Source: Branchiostoma floridae (Eukaryota > Chordata > Leptocardii > Amphioxiformes > Branchiostomatidae). Taken from it: DNA of 64,000 bases. The stretch spans positions 2,964,350 to 3,028,349 of the forward strand of contig NC_049983.1 in NCBI RefSeq assembly GCF_000003815.2, written 5' to 3'. Below the pieces are notes generated by a model. That model was not told the origin of the DNA. It saw only the letters and a list, made by a program, of their open reading frames with translations, and made no database searches. Made by a program: the position numbers and the translations under genes. Each line of letters begins with the position of its first letter. Position 1 is the stretch's first letter. This document shows positions 41,101-50,846 of this stretch, one piece after another.

Positions 41101-41588
41101 TCTTCAAGTTCAATACAAACCGTGTGTCTACTGGGTATACAAATTATACAAACAAAAACAAATCCGTTTTTAGTCTTATGAATCAATCAATCAATCTTTT
41201 ATATATAGTGCAACAATTGTACAAGGAGGTTATAACTGTGTTCTACCAAGGTTCTGTTCTCAGTTTTAACCAGAATGTGTTTACCTTGGTTGTAAGGCCT
41301 GACGACGTAGATTCCGATCAACACCAGCAGGATAAACCCCATCAGAACCACGGGCAGGGCAAAGATCAGGAACAACTTCAGCTTATCCGCGACTTTCTCC
41401 TTCAGAATCTCCATCTTACTCATTCGCTTGTGTCTCTCCCTCCTCAGAGCGAGCCTCTCAAGTTTCTTCTTCGCGAAGAGTCTCTTCCTTCCCCCAGCGC
41501 GAGGCCCGGACGTCCCGTTCGGAGCCCCACCACCGTTCGGTATGTGACCGTTGGCGGCCGGGTTGGTGGTGTGAGAACTGGAGCTCAT
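23106..41588 (-). CDS. Two-TM channel auxiliary subunit, BK-beta (KCNMB) / TipE-like
   Basis: Seven exons, GT/AG and phase-consistent: 41588-41285, 40454-40348, 39938-39861, 26512-26390, 24908-24843, 24685-24582 and 23676-23106; 450 residues. The N-terminus is basic (KKKLERLALRRERHKR). TM1 is LFLIFALPVVLMGFILLVLI (about residues 73-93). The extracellular loop has eight cysteines, including the BK-beta-like PCLQVYV motif and an NTT sequon. TM2 is NLVLWPLLLCLVYIAAVVYV, followed by a basic juxtamembrane segment and a long acidic Ser/Tyr-rich cytoplasmic tail. Topology, cysteine count and PCLQVYV suggest a modulatory beta subunit of BK potassium or voltage-gated sodium channels at the plasma membrane; which of the two is open. 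The length is near that of insect TipE (about 450) and longer than vertebrate KCNMB (about 190-280). Intron 3 (13.3 kb) holds the satellite array. Confidence 0.8.
23702..23913. mobile_element. MITE, TACTGTAAATGCA terminal inverted repeats, copy 2
   Basis: 212 bp from TACTGTAAATGCAGAAATG to TGCATTTACAGTA, with internal TTCGCGG/CCGCGAA inverted segments. It lies in the intron just upstream of the last exon of the TipE-like gene, about 25 bp from that exon's acceptor. Confidence 0.88.
23946..24214. mobile_element. Diverged copy of the TACTGTAAATGCA MITE
   Basis: It shares GTGATGGCCACTTCACC, CGAATGTTTTTCTATTATAGT and GCGAACTTAAATGCATT with the other copies, but CG has decayed to CA/TG throughout. 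That is what cytosine methylation would do to an old copy (inference). It is adjacent to the younger copy. Confidence 0.7.
24366..24450 (-). mobile_element. tRNA-like SINE head or tRNA pseudogene
   Basis: The minus strand reads GCATAGTCCAGTGGTTAGTGG (A-box TAGTCCAGTGGTTAG) and, 40 bp on, GTGAGTTAAATCCTGG (B-box-like). The arm pairing expected of a functional tRNA is not preserved, so a SINE or pseudogene is more likely. Confidence 0.5.
24904..26200. repeat. Tandem duplication of an intron segment carrying a splice acceptor
   Basis: Four copies of a unit of about 298 bp. The first (about 24904-25190) is diverged and borders real exon 5. The next three start near 25199, 25497 and 25940 and are almost identical to each other; a fragment inserted at 25749 precedes the fourth. 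On the minus strand each unit begins with ATTTTCTAG|GCTAACACAAG, a copy of the exon 5 acceptor ATTTTCCAG|GCCAACACAAC, so intron 4 contains three decoy acceptors upstream of the true one. Confidence 0.9.
25749..25910 (-). mobile_element. Retroelement 3' tail inserted in the tandem duplication
   Basis: Between duplicate units 3 and 4. The minus strand ends TTTGTACCATGTACAAATGT then CGAGCAATAAAGTTCTAT, the form of a LINE or SINE tail with AATAAA. No coding part is retained. Confidence 0.55.
26656..26830 (+). mobile_element. tRNA-derived SINE head
   Basis: A-box TGGTTTAGCGGTTGG (26666-26680) and B-box GGTTCGAATCC (26712-26722) are correctly spaced for polymerase III. The body contains a direct repeat of GAGAC(T/C)GTTTCTACTC about 125 bp apart. 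A LINE-like tail follows from about 26935 in the same orientation. Confidence 0.65.
26935..27146 (+). mobile_element. 3' fragment related to the window's LINE
   Basis: ATAAGAAGCGAGAAGAAGTTGAA parallels the last codons of LINE ORF2 (AAGAAACGAGAAGAAGCCGAA). The following sequence shares CCTGTACTTAGC and TACAATAGAAGTCTTCATT-like positions with the LINE 3' UTR, ending in CAATAAAC. Diverged copy. Confidence 0.55.
27150..29210. other. Intron 3 of the TipE-like gene, no gene seen
   Basis: AT-rich sequence with no supported exon, tRNA or array. Confidence 0.4.
29215..29433. mobile_element. Small TIR element, GAGGGTCTGCATG ends
   Basis: 219 bp from GAGGGTCTGCATG to CATGCAGACCCTC, perfect 13-bp terminal inverted repeats. 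The interior repeats variants of CGTAATACGTAG/CTACGTAATTCGTAG and has a poly-C run near the right end. Non-coding MITE. Confidence 0.7.
30334..32214. repeat. Large inverted repeat inside the satellite
   Basis: The left arm (about 30334-30865) is a near-exact reverse complement of the right arm (about 31680-32214), including identical irregularities such as the monomer with TATATTGAAACCAAATGACC and the terminal TTTGAGCAAACATTACTTC segment. The spacer of about 0.8 kb contains the N run, so its true length is unknown. Confidence 0.85.
31125..31224. other. Assembly gap (100 N)
   Basis: A run of exactly 100 N inside the satellite, likely a gap of nominal size. Reading frames crossing it have no meaning. 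Confidence 0.99.
35642..37778. mobile_element. 2.1-kb TIR DNA transposon inserted in the satellite
   Basis: 2137 bp bounded by 25-bp terminal inverted repeats, CGGCTGTTTCACAATTGAGT plus GTACC at the left and its reverse complement at the right. ATT flanks both ends (35639-35641, 37779-37781); removing one ATT and the element restores an uninterrupted satellite monomer (GTGCATTGGACAT). Inside, a 17-bp motif GTCCCGTCCGTACCCCC recurs six times. The only appreciable frame (36822-37070, 82 residues, basic) has no recognised domain. The superfamily is not assigned. Confidence 0.88.
36244..36455. repeat. Cluster of 17-bp GTCCCGTCCGTACCCCC motifs
   Basis: Copies at 36244, 36401 (one mismatch), 36418 and 36439, plus outlying copies at 37209 and 37580, all in the same orientation. 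On the minus strand they can read Gly-Gly-Thr-Asp-Gly-Thr. They may be binding sites for a transposase or host factor. Confidence 0.9.
38575..39855. other. Intron 3, mixed dispersed repeats
   Basis: About 38900-39165 contains CTAGGAGGCCCAAACTCATG, CACTAGGGGGCACAAAA and CATTCTTGAGTTATC, ending TTCATGGAGGTAA, the end type of the 7603-8640 element in the opposite orientation. 39690-39840 holds CA-rich microsatellites around a segment with GAGTTCGACTGTGGC that might be tRNA-like. No exon. Confidence 0.4.
40789..41040 (+). mobile_element. tRNA-derived SINE in intron 1 of the TipE-like gene
   Basis: GGTAGGGTGTTTGGCTCAAAG (A-box-like) and TGAATTCAAGTCTC (B-box-like) form the head. The body has AAAAGGCACTTTGCACCAATT and GTTAAAGATCCCACCACACTT, typical of a SINE body rather than of unique intron sequence. 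Confidence 0.65.
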
Positions 41589-41599
41589 GTTTGCACAGT

Positions 41600-42435
41600 T
41601 TGCCTGAAGGGAAACACGCAACAAGAACGTCGCTGTTGTTTCTTCACGCAGATGCACAAATAGCACTCAACAATCAAAGTCAACAACTCTCGCTCGTGAA
41701 ACAAGTTTGTTTACGAGTACATACAGCTGGTTTTGAAACACTTAACAACCGTAACTCGAAAGAAAAATTAACATTCATACTTGCTGTTGTAGAAACTGCA
41801 GTAAAAAGTGCCCAGTTAAGGTTACATTTGTCGAAAATTAATCTAAAGAAGTTGGAATTTCTAGTTTTTCTTCAAAGTCCGCCATTTTGTTGCTTTGCTT
41901 ACTGGAAGATGTCAACAAGTGAATGTTTGTGGGGGTCAATGAAATTAATTAATTTATTTTTTTAGTGCAAATACCACAATTGATACCATATAAAAGCTAA
42001 ATATTAACTAGATAACAATTAAGTTACGAAATTTAGCTATTATGCTCTAAAAATCTTAACTACATAGTAATCTTTTAAAACAGCCAAATATCGTCCCTTG
42101 CAAATAGTAGCATCTTCTAACGACCTTTGACCCCATATTGCATCATGAGAATGTTTTTAGCGCCAGTTTTGAACTCTGGACTAGTCCTTCGTCCCCCTTT
42201 TATGTACCAGTTATAACGCCTTTAAGGCGCAGATTTGTCTACAGTCAAATTATCATAAAGATTTTAGAGGGCATAGGAGTAACATCATATCAGTACTGTG
42301 TAGGTCAATGTAAGATTACTAAGAAGGAAGGTATGATTCATTGCGCAACGATCATAACGCTAATTGTATCGGTGACAATGTCTGTGTGGAAATGTCTAGT
42401 GCTACACATAACATGTTACACACTATACTACAACT
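41600..42435. other. Upstream region of the TipE-like gene
   Basis: Promoter and 5' UTR of the minus-strand gene should lie here. The CDS start at 41588 (ATG followed by AGCTCC) is preceded by an open frame to 41666 without other support. No TATA element is evident. Confidence 0.35.
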
Positions 42436-42439
42436 AGCG

Positions 42440-42930
42440 GTGGTTACCGGTACAGAAAATTCAGGTCTAGGTCCGGTTCAGGTCCAGAGGATCAGGTCCG
42501 GACCTAACCGTGGACCTGATTCAGTATGTGAGAACTTGTGAATGGACGATACTGAAAACAATGGTCCATTTCACTACAAATCAGTTTTGTGGAGTATTCA
42601 ACTCGCACCTGTGTTTTAAAGTCCTGCAAGGCTAACTTCCTCTGGAACTTGACAGAAAACTTGGTAGAAATGATTATAGACGCTACTCTACTTCGCTCTT
42701 GTTATTTTCTTTGACCGGTAAGCCCCAAAACGTGTGAATATCCGTTTGCGCTGGTTTGCGCTGGTTTGCGGTATTTAGTCAGACCCGTGAATACCTGTCC
42801 ATATAATCTGTTCATTTTCCAAAAGATCCAACATCCGGTCCACCGAATTTTTTCAGGTCCGGTTTTTCTGGACCGGTCCAATAAGAAAAACCGGTTTTGT
42901 ACCGGTACGCCGTACCGGTACCCACCCCTA
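42440..42930. repeat. CAGGTC/GACCTG and ACCGGT hairpin repeats
   Basis: Two pieces: 42440-42560 (GGTTCAGGTCCAGAGGATC, CAGGTCCGGACC) and 42820-42930 (AGGTCCGGTTTTTCTGGACC, then TACCGGTACGCCGTACCGGTA and CCCACCCCTA). Both fold internally and match the family at 22199. Confidence 0.55.
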
Positions 42931-42991
42931 TTAGATAACAACAATTTTAGTTACTACAATAGTATATCAAGTGGAATCTACGGTAGTTAAT

Positions 42992-43339
42992 NNNNNNNNN
43001 NNNNNNNNNNNNNNNNNNNNNNNNNNNNNNNNNNNNNNNNNNNNNNNNNNNNNNNNNNNNNNNNNNNNNNNNNNNNNNNNNNNNNNNNNNNNNNNNNNNN
43101 NNNNNNNNNNNNNNNNNNNNNNNNNNNNNNNNNNNNNNNNNNNNNNNNNNNNNNNNNNNNNNNNNNNNNNNNNNNNNNNNNNNNNNNNNNNNNNNNNNNN
43201 NNNNNNNNNNNNNNNNNNNNNNNNNNNNNNNNNNNNNNNNNNNNNNNNNNNNNNNNNNNNNNNNNNNNNNNNNNNNNNNNNNNNNNNNNNNNNNNNNNNN
43301 NNNNNNNNNNNNNNNNNNNNNNNNNNNNNNNNNNNNNNN
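42992..43339. other. Assembly gap (348 N)
   Basis: A run of 348 N between the TipE-like gene and filamin. Sequence content unknown. Confidence 0.99.
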
Positions 43340-43899
43340 TAAGGGTTGAGATCTGTCCGTGATCCAAGTTTGGACTGGGCACCTGCAGAGATAGTCCCAG
43401 CAGCGGATTATCAAGATGATCAGTTATCCCTAGAAGTATCTATGAAATACATGTAACGAGGCTCTTACTTTTCTACATTTTGTTACGTTTGACCGCCTTC
43501 TGCACTTTTTTTTGTTTCGACCTTTGTTTATTCAGTAAAGCTCAAATCGGCCTGCATAATGTTGTTTTAGATTACATTATTTATACTCAAATTTGTACAA
43601 AAGCATTACAGCGTTACACTTGTAGAGTTCTGAATAAAACAAGCAAACAAACAAAGTCAAGTCATCAAACAAACGGAAACCACCAAGCTATTATCATTGT
43701 CCTAGTGGTCCGGGTCGAATTCCCAAGGTGAATTTGAAAGGGACACTCACATCAGTCAAGGCCATCTACAGCGCAATGTCCTTGAGACGGGTATCCTAGT
43801 CTCCAGGCAAATGTGCCAGCTGGATAGAAAAAGAGAAGAATTTGGCCCAAAAGGGAAAAATGACTGGGTTTAGCAGTCTATCAAGCCAATGAGGTTATA

Positions 43900-44341
43900 T
43901 GATACATACAAGTCCTTGATCCAAGGCAAACCCAAACTCAGCTTCGTCTACGAAACTCTGCAAACCTCTACATCCCTCGATTCAGAACCACCATTTTAAT
44001 ACAATAACAGCTTCATACCCTACACTTCCAGGCTCTGGAACAGGCTTCCAAAACATGTCACTGACACTACTACTCTCCGATAGTTCAAGGCCCGCTGCAG
44101 AACCCACCTTTTGTTATGATCTTAGAATTAACTCATACTTACCTTCCATCTTTTAGGTATGCGATATATATGGTATAGATCCATTATTCGATATATGTAT
44201 TGTATTAGATTGTAATGTTTTTTGTGTGAATTCTTTGTATCTTCGTCCTCATTTCTATAGGGTATGCCGCTACCAGCACAAAGCTGTCTAGGCAGACACA
44301 TGTAATGACTTTTCTTATCGTCAATAAAGTTAAAGTTAAAG
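43900..44341 (+). mobile_element. LINE ORF2 C-terminus and 3' tail, decayed
   Basis: Frames encode NLYIPRFRTT and, after a frameshift, NSFIPYTSRLWNRLPKHVTD and FKARCRTHLL, the usual end of a CR1- or RTE-like ORF2. The 3' UTR ends in GTCAATAAAGTTAAAGTTAAAG, a short GTTAAA tandem tail. Stops and frameshifts make it inactive. It is a different family from the J-domain LINE. Confidence 0.7.
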
Positions 44342-44869
44342 ATCCAGCTATCCCGCCTATCAGTTCACTCCTCGGCCAATTACTGTAACTCCATGAGTCC
44401 TATTACTATTAGACTTTTATTCCTAACTTGGCCAAATCCCCCTATCACTTTTCGGCCAGGCGGCAGTCTGGTAGAGACTAGGGTATCCGAGCAGCTAGCA
44501 GAGAGAAAAAAGATCATCTGTCGGCCTCGCCGGAAAGCCATCTTAGTCACGTTTGTCATCCAGTAGGATAATGCCGGGTAAAACTTGGAACAGGAAACTC
44601 TCTATGTAGACTAAACAGACGATTTTGAGGTCGGGAAGTGACGTTATCGTGTCCCATTATTGCAACCAAGTGTGCAATGTACTTTTTCCAGTTCTTCTAA
44701 CTTACTACAATATACGCTAAAGAACGCTTGTAGATAGATGTGCGAAAGTTGGGTGTGAGTGACGTGTCGTTCAGTGTAATATAACCAGCTGCTGCCGCGC
44801 CGCGTGCCTGCGAAGCTGGTGTGTTACGCCGAAGGGCGAAAATGCCGGCTATATAGATACAGATACAGA

Positions 44870-45010
44870 TATAATAATAATAATCTTTATTGCATGTTCA
44901 TATGCCCGTCACGGGGCTAAATGCACAAATGACCACAAGTCGTCTAATTGGTGAAAAGGAATAAAAAAACTAAGCTTATACAGTGAGTAGTTTCAGCCAG
45001 ACTAATGGAA
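44870..45010 (-). mobile_element. Retroelement 3' tail with ATA microsatellite
   Basis: On the minus strand, GCCCCGTGACGGGCATATGA leads to GCAATAAAGATTATTATTAT, a LINE-type tail with AATAAA and a trinucleotide tail. Only the end is recognisable. The GC-rich segment to its left (44780-44860) may belong to another element. Confidence 0.55.
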
Positions 45011-45626
45011 AATGATCTTAAGTATCACGTGTCTCCATAGGACACATCACGATACTGTCGTTATAACAGTACAGTAGTATAGAAAAATAGAAAGATAGTA
45101 GGAAAATATCTATGATAATTTTTTGCGGAGCGTGTGCTGAACATTTATTTTTGTTGTTTGTTTTGTTTTCAAATACGGGTAAAGAATGATTGAAAAACAT
45201 TTATTAGTCAGCTGTCGAAATGACATGGTTTCCTATTATATCTCTTCATAACATTTATACAGTGTAGATATTTCAGATTAATGTTAAATTCTGGGGTGGA
45301 AGACTTACATTTCATCACCGTAATGTTTAGATTTATAACTAAAGGTTACCATTTACAATGAGTTGTATGTTATTGTTAGTTTTAGTACCGTCCTGTTCCT
45401 TTTGTTGCACTCGAAAATACTAAAATTTGCCTTTATTGTCCTTTGCATATCAATTCATAATCTACAGTAATAGGATATGAAACCTGCTCTCCCGTAACAG
45501 GATCTCTTCATTGTCACTGACGTAAAATAACGGATGTTATCTAAAACGTCTGACTGTTTCCAAAATCCTATCAAGTTGCTTGAGTAATTACTATTTGGCG
45601 TGAACTTGAAACTGTTATTTTGATTA

Positions 45627-46112
45627 GGCCGCAGCAAGTAAATTTCATGGATGACATCCCCGCGCTCATTGATTTTTGCCTGATTTCAGAAAAAAAACAA
45701 GATTTTTTTTTCTTCTTCTGAGATGGTCAACATGACAAGAAAGTACCAAAATGGGAAAGCATGTTGTGTTGGAGCCTAATGATTGTACTTGTAGGAGTGA
45801 CATTAGCCAGGTAGCCATGATTGTAGTTATAGAAGTGAAACTAGCTGGATAGTTGGAAAAGTGGCACTATATGGAAGTCATAAGTTAAGTTGCCAACTTG
45901 GTAAGTGACTAGCTCACTTCTTTAATACAGGAATGAATGATTTGTCGTCAGTACTACCATGTTTTGTCACTTCAACTCTTCTTAAATCATTTATGGTGTC
46001 TTTTTTGAAAATTTAGCCATCTTGTTTTTTTTTACCCACCTTTTTTTCGCCCTATCTCACTATTTTTGCAGTCTGCAGAGGATGTCATCCATAAAATTTA
46101 CTTGCTGTGGCC
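45627..46112. mobile_element. TIR MITE, GGCCRCAGCAAG family, TTA duplication, copy 1
   Basis: 486 bp: left GGCCGCAGCAAGTAAATTTC plus ATGGATGACATCC, right reverse complement GGCCACAGCAAGTAAATTTT plus ATGGATGACATCC. TTA flanks both ends, the target duplication typical of PIF/Harbinger elements. Interior non-coding with oligo-A/oligo-T blocks. Confidence 0.88.
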
Positions 46113-46375
46113 TTACTGTTATTCTAGTAAGTATATCTCATACTGACATGTTTTAACGGATATCAGATATGATTAAGGAAGCTTTAAGGTTACGTACATG
46201 TACATATTATACAGTAAATAGATTTCCCTCAAGTTTCCTGTGGTTTCTACAATGTTATATAAGTCTAGATGTACATCGTCATATATCGTGTCACACGTTC
46301 TTCCTTTCGAAACTAACGTTACCTTAATTTGTATGCCTGTTAATTTTGTCTTTCAAGTAGCGTAAGAAATGTGTA

Positions 46376-46532
46376 CTCTCCAAGCAGAGGTTATGTTCCG
46401 GCTGTTTTTTAACATTTTTAGTCGTTTTGCCTAGGTTGGACACAGCAAAAAAAATACTAAATAGAAAGCCCATTAAAAACGACTAAAAACGTTAACAAAA
46501 AAACAGCCGGAGCCTAACCTCTGCTTGGAGAG
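46376..46532. mobile_element. Foldback MITE, CTCTCCAAGCAGAGG family, copy 1
   Basis: 157 bp with inverted arms of about 55 bp: CTCTCCAAGCAGAGGTTA, CCGGCTGTTTTTTAAC and TTTTTAGTCGTTTT, mirrored at the right. TA on both sides suggests a TA target duplication. Related copies are at 50681-50846 and 57766-57889. Confidence 0.85.
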
Positions 46533-46912
46533 TAGGAAATGTGCTATCTTTGCATTAACGTTCTATGTTTATTTTAAGTACTGTGCCTGAGCGCATGGAT
46601 TCACCAATTTTCCTGATGTCATTTCATCATAGACACCATGACAATTTTTGTTCATGTATCTGTACTCCCCACGGAAGCCTTTCATGTTGACCTGGTTACG
46701 TAATAATGACAGACATGTACAGATGTGATATGACGTCACAACCGGAATGTCAAGGTCATTCCCCGCCGGATGTGCCCCTGTCGTTACGTCATGTTGCTGA
46801 CTGTCCCAGGTGTTTTTGTTGTCACCTGTTAAAAGCGGATATCTCACTGAAACTTAGTATGACACGTTGGCGGCGTCGCTGCGGCCGAGCGATTTGACAG
46901 AGCGCTTAACGA

Positions 46913-47060
46913 ATTTGAGAATGAGAATTAGAATGATTTATTTGTTAAACTTCGCAGCCTATTGGCTGAATTGTGTGTTATATTATAAGTATATATATAT
47001 ATCACAGTACAGTACAAGCACACTTAAAATCAATCTTTAAACAGACAAATGAAATATGCA
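46913..47060 (-). mobile_element. Retroelement 3' tail
   Basis: On the minus strand, CAGCCAATAGGCTGCGAAG leads to AACAAATAAATCATTCTAAT and TCTCATTCTC, a LINE-type tail with AATAAA and a degenerate tandem end. Confidence 0.5.
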
Positions 47061-47434
47061 TAGGCGCCTAAAAGACTCAAAACAGCATGAAGAACGTTCT
47101 ACGCTAAAAGAAATTCAAAGGGATCACATTTGTTCAGATGTCCAGACCACGGACACTTGTTCAAATTCATTGACAAAATTTAATCTTTTTAGGTTCCGTG
47201 TATTTTGTTGTCTTTTTAGTCATACTTGCAACGTTAGGTTTCGCATGATATTTCCATTATTAAGTCAAAGATAGCACACTATAGTACCATAGTCCAGTGA
47301 GATACCCCGTAAGGTGTGGCAGGATGTTCAGGTGGTCGCGACGGGAAGGAAGCACGTGCGACACGATATTATGACGACGTACCTGTCCTGTATGATAGTG
47401 TAGAAACCACAGGAAGCTTGATCAATTGTTTTAA

Positions 47435-47590
47435 AAAACAGGGTCTTTGTGGATATCAAGTTGACAGACAGTGCAATGCATAAGTTTTTTTCAAACCACC
47501 GTCCGTCGACTTGATATTTCGAAATACTAACTTTCTAAAAACACCGTATATATAGGTTACCCCGCGGATAAAAGTAAACTAGTGTTACGC
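47435..47590. mobile_element. Foldback MITE, GGGGTAACCTATAT family, partial copy
   Basis: AAAACAGGGTCTTTGTGGATATCAAGTTGAC on the left, and ATATATAGGTTACCCCGCGG plus ATAAAAGTAAACTAGTG on the right, match the inner and right parts of 11191-11405. Confidence 0.65.
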
Positions 47591-47599
47591 CACCTTCTT

Positions 47600-48700
47600 C
47601 ACTTTCTCAGTAGTGTCCTTTTCCGATCAACCCCTAAACTAGAGAAGAAATTAAGAAAACGATAGGACTACACATCCAGCAGACATGCAACTAAATATCA
47701 ACTTCACATTTGCGAGGAGATGAAATGTTTCGCGAAGGAAAACTTGTCGCATTATCCATTAGAAGTCAAAGCCATATTGTTTTAGTTTTATAGTTGAGAC
47801 AATGTATATAACGTTACGTCGTACAACGCCTTTTTTAGTAAGAGTTATAGGGATTGTCATATCCTGTATCTTGTGTGTATATACTTTGGGAAAGGGAATG
47901 CCTGGGGAATTCAGGATGTCCTGTACAGCCTGCGGCAAATCATCGCAGCGATCAATGAGTAACTCTCGGTACAGTACTACACAGAAAGGATAGCCGTGCA
48001 ACAACGCCGCCTGGCGTGCAAAACCTCCAGGCAAACTAAACTAATAAAGTTTCGTGTTTCGCGCGCGGTTACATTATGTTTGCGCCTGTACAGTTAAATA
48101 ACTGTTGAGTTCATTGACCTTGCTTTGTGTGGACACAGGTCACGTTCAAGTTCTTGCCAAATGAATAGCGACAGGGAGGTCGGTTTTAACTTAAAGCAAA
48201 ACTCGCCCCCACACATCCGTTTTAACGGTGTGTTGCTAGGACCTTGGCGAGTGCTCCACTCTGTCCTTCGGTTGTACCGTCGGCAAGCGTTTAAAGATAA
48301 AACCTGTCATCGGTAGGACTCAACATCTGCATTCCTTCTCTTCAATTTCACACAGAACACATCACCGACAAGTTCCGATTCTTCCGCTGTCGGCGCGGAA
48401 TGTCTAGAAGAAATATCTTGCGCCGTAAGGATCTTTTTAGACGGTCTTGAGAAACATACAACGTTAGCCTTCGGGCTGGCGAAACTTGCAGACGTGCAAG
48501 AATGTTGAACCTGACAAATCTTATTTTACGCGCCGAAGGAGGCCCAGCTGGGTCCTTCAAGTTCTCGGTCTAGGGTCCTTTAAGAAACGGTTAAGCCGGA
48601 CAAAACCGGACATATGACTCAAAGCGTCCAACTTTCAGAGACTGTTATAGATAAGGCGCACATGGTCTTCTTAGCTTGTCCCTAGCCCTGAATAAACGAC
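47600..48700. other. Intergenic, no supported gene
   Basis: The longest frame is a 91-residue minus-strand ORF at 48034-47759 containing RELLIDRCDDLPQAVQDILN. It looks protein-like in composition, but no start context, splice partner or family can be shown. It may be a decayed coding fragment. Confidence 0.3.
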
Positions 48701-49818
48701 TACATTGTTGATATGCTAAAGAAAAGTGTGTATAAATTTTTCCCCGCTTCTTTCAGTGTCGTGTTACTTCTCATTAAGATTTTAGTGTAGCGTCTTGTAA
48801 ATGAGATAAAACTTAAGAACTTGGTTGATTCAAGGAGGTTTAATGAATCTCCTTGGTTGCTGGTTGATTACAAGAACTCCCCAAGACGTGCAATGAATTG
48901 CGATCTAAGGATTACTCCACTATGGGTGTACACAGGGGTTATTTTTAAATCAACCGTAGTGACACTAAGCAAGAAAAAAATTCAAAAGTTTACAAAAGTA
49001 CCAGAATCTTCCAGAGGGTTAGGAGGCAACAGTCATGTTCCTAAACCAGTGAGGAGCATAGTTTCGGAGTTACAAATATTCGCGCGCCCCCGGACTTACG
49101 GAGGAGGAGGGCTCGCGACAGCCACTACCCGTCAGCTGACGTGTTTTGGGTGGGTGATGTCCATAACGGGGCATGATTAACGTAACAAGACCCTGGTACC
49201 GTGCCAAAAATGGTGGCATCCATGGTTGTTTTTGGAGATCGGATGCCCCTTCTAGCTAATCTGAGTGTTGACGACAAGTGCGTCGAGGCCTCCGACCGAC
49301 CAATCCGGTTCTCCCAGTGCCAGCAACACTGCGCGCCATTTGCTCGACGTCAGCCCGAAGATTAATAAATTTGAATAGGTTCATAGGCAAGAAGATTCCT
49401 GAAATCACTTCAGCAGCAGACGCCGGCCAAGCCGTGTCCGCTCTTCGCTACAGAGAGAACGAGAGCCACAGAGAGAGAGAGAGGGATACACTTTTCCAAA
49501 AGTGCCGTGTACCCCTACGACGAAGTCCAGACAGATACAAGACCCACCGCGTTGCCTTTACAAGTCCAGTACCACCACACCCCCTGGTGCTACGACTCAT
49601 CTGTGTCTCGGAGTTCATCATATCCCTTCCAGCTGTGAAATCATTACCGAAGCGACTACTGGGATAGTAGACAAGCATCCTGTTGGTCTGGGATTCGAGC
49701 GCAACAAGTTTTTTTCTTTCCTGTGGATTCAAGCGTTCCCCCCCTCTACCGGAAGTTTGCCCGGTCCTATTGATTTGTGCTGTAGACAATATAAACGTGT
49801 GGCCCCGGATCTACCACC
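48700..49818 (+). promoter_or_regulatory. Filamin promoter / 5' UTR region
   Basis: CG content rises from about 49080, with GAGA runs near 49455-49490, and leads into the filamin start. The transcription start is not visible and an upstream non-coding exon cannot be excluded. TATAAA at 49790-49795 is too close to the ATG to serve as a TATA box. Confidence 0.4.
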
Positions 49819-50155
49819 ATGCATACTAACGAGCGCAACCCCGCCGACGGACCGGAGGAAGAAGACATGCCGGCCACCGAGCGAGATCTCGCCGAGGACG
49901 CGCCATGGAAGCGCATCCAGAAGAACACCTTCACCCGATGGTGCAACGAGCACCTCAAGAAGGCCAACAAGAACATCAACGATCTCGAGACGGATTTGAG
50001 CGACGGCTTACGACTGATCGCGCTCATCGAGGTTTTGTCGCACAAGAGAATTCCACGCTACAACAAGAGGCCCACCTTTCGGGCCATGAAACTAGAGAAC
50101 GTCTCGGCGGCACTGCAGTTTCTAGAAGACGAACACATCAAAATTGTCAATATCG
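49819..50155 (+). CDS. FLN: Filamin, first coding exon (first calponin-homology domain)
   Basis: 337 nt, ending phase 1 at ATCG|GTAAGT. The start sits in an ideal context (CCACCATGC). After an acidic leader of about 30 residues comes the actin-binding CH1 domain: [40 protein letters not shown], then [20 protein letters not shown] and [19 protein letters not shown] and the ensuing spacing are filamin/actinin-type; [16 protein letters not shown] favours filamin. Filamin crosslinks actin filaments and anchors membrane proteins. Only the N-terminal part of CH1 is here; CH2 and the immunoglobulin repeats must lie beyond 64000. One filamin gene is expected in an invertebrate chordate, so no vertebrate letter is assigned. 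Confidence 0.93.
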
Positions 50156-50680
50156 GTAAGTGTGTGGAGTTTGTTTTCTTAAGGTGGACATCATTCTTAA
50201 GGGGGTAAATCGTCCGAGAAGGCTGGTTTACGGGTGGGTGGGTAACGTGTCAAGTCGGGTGTGTGTGGCGGCCATGGCTGTTGGTGTCACCGCCGACAAC
50301 ACACGGCCGTCCCCCGGCTAAATGTACCCCGTACACGTGTTTCTTAGCCTTGATTATCGCCTGAGTAGCTTTCTTAGCAAAACATCTTCTCTCCATGACA
50401 GTCTTGTCATGCTGTATCCCGATCTTCTTAAAGGATTTGACATGTTGTTGGAGTGGAACCGAGCGAGACGTCATAATTTGGGTGGGGAGGGGCGTTCCCA
50501 TATATAATTTCCTCCGGCCAAAAAAACACACACCCAACATTAAAATTTGTCCATGTAGGACAAGCATACCGCATGGCAAATACCGGATAGGTCACTTTAT
50601 TTCAACCTTAAAGTTCTACACAATTGGTAGACAGAGTTAAGGGGGGGGGGGTATAGTCTGGATACAGGATATAGACACCC

Positions 50681-50846
50681 CTCTCCAAGCAGAGGTTGGT
50701 TGGAAAGTTTGCCCCACTTTCTGTCCGGTGGCCCTATTTGAGCCCCTTTTGAGGTTGCGGCATGTGCGAGAGGTTGGTAGGGCCCCGGCTGACATGAAAC
50801 GGAAAATATGATATCACAATCTTTCTTCGCACCTCTGCTTGGAGAG
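50681..50846. mobile_element. Foldback MITE, CTCTCCAAGCAGAGG family, copy 2
   Basis: 166 bp, CTCTCCAAGCAGAGGTTGG to ACCTCTGCTTGGAGAG. The inner arms differ from copy 1, so only the terminal 14-16 bp are shared. Confidence 0.75.

Noticed and set aside
42947..43414. Open frames spanning the second N run
   Set aside because: They consist almost entirely of undefined bases.
47759..48034. 91-codon minus-strand frame
   Set aside because: Composition is protein-like, but no homologue, start context or splice partner could be shown; mentioned only within the intergenic entry.
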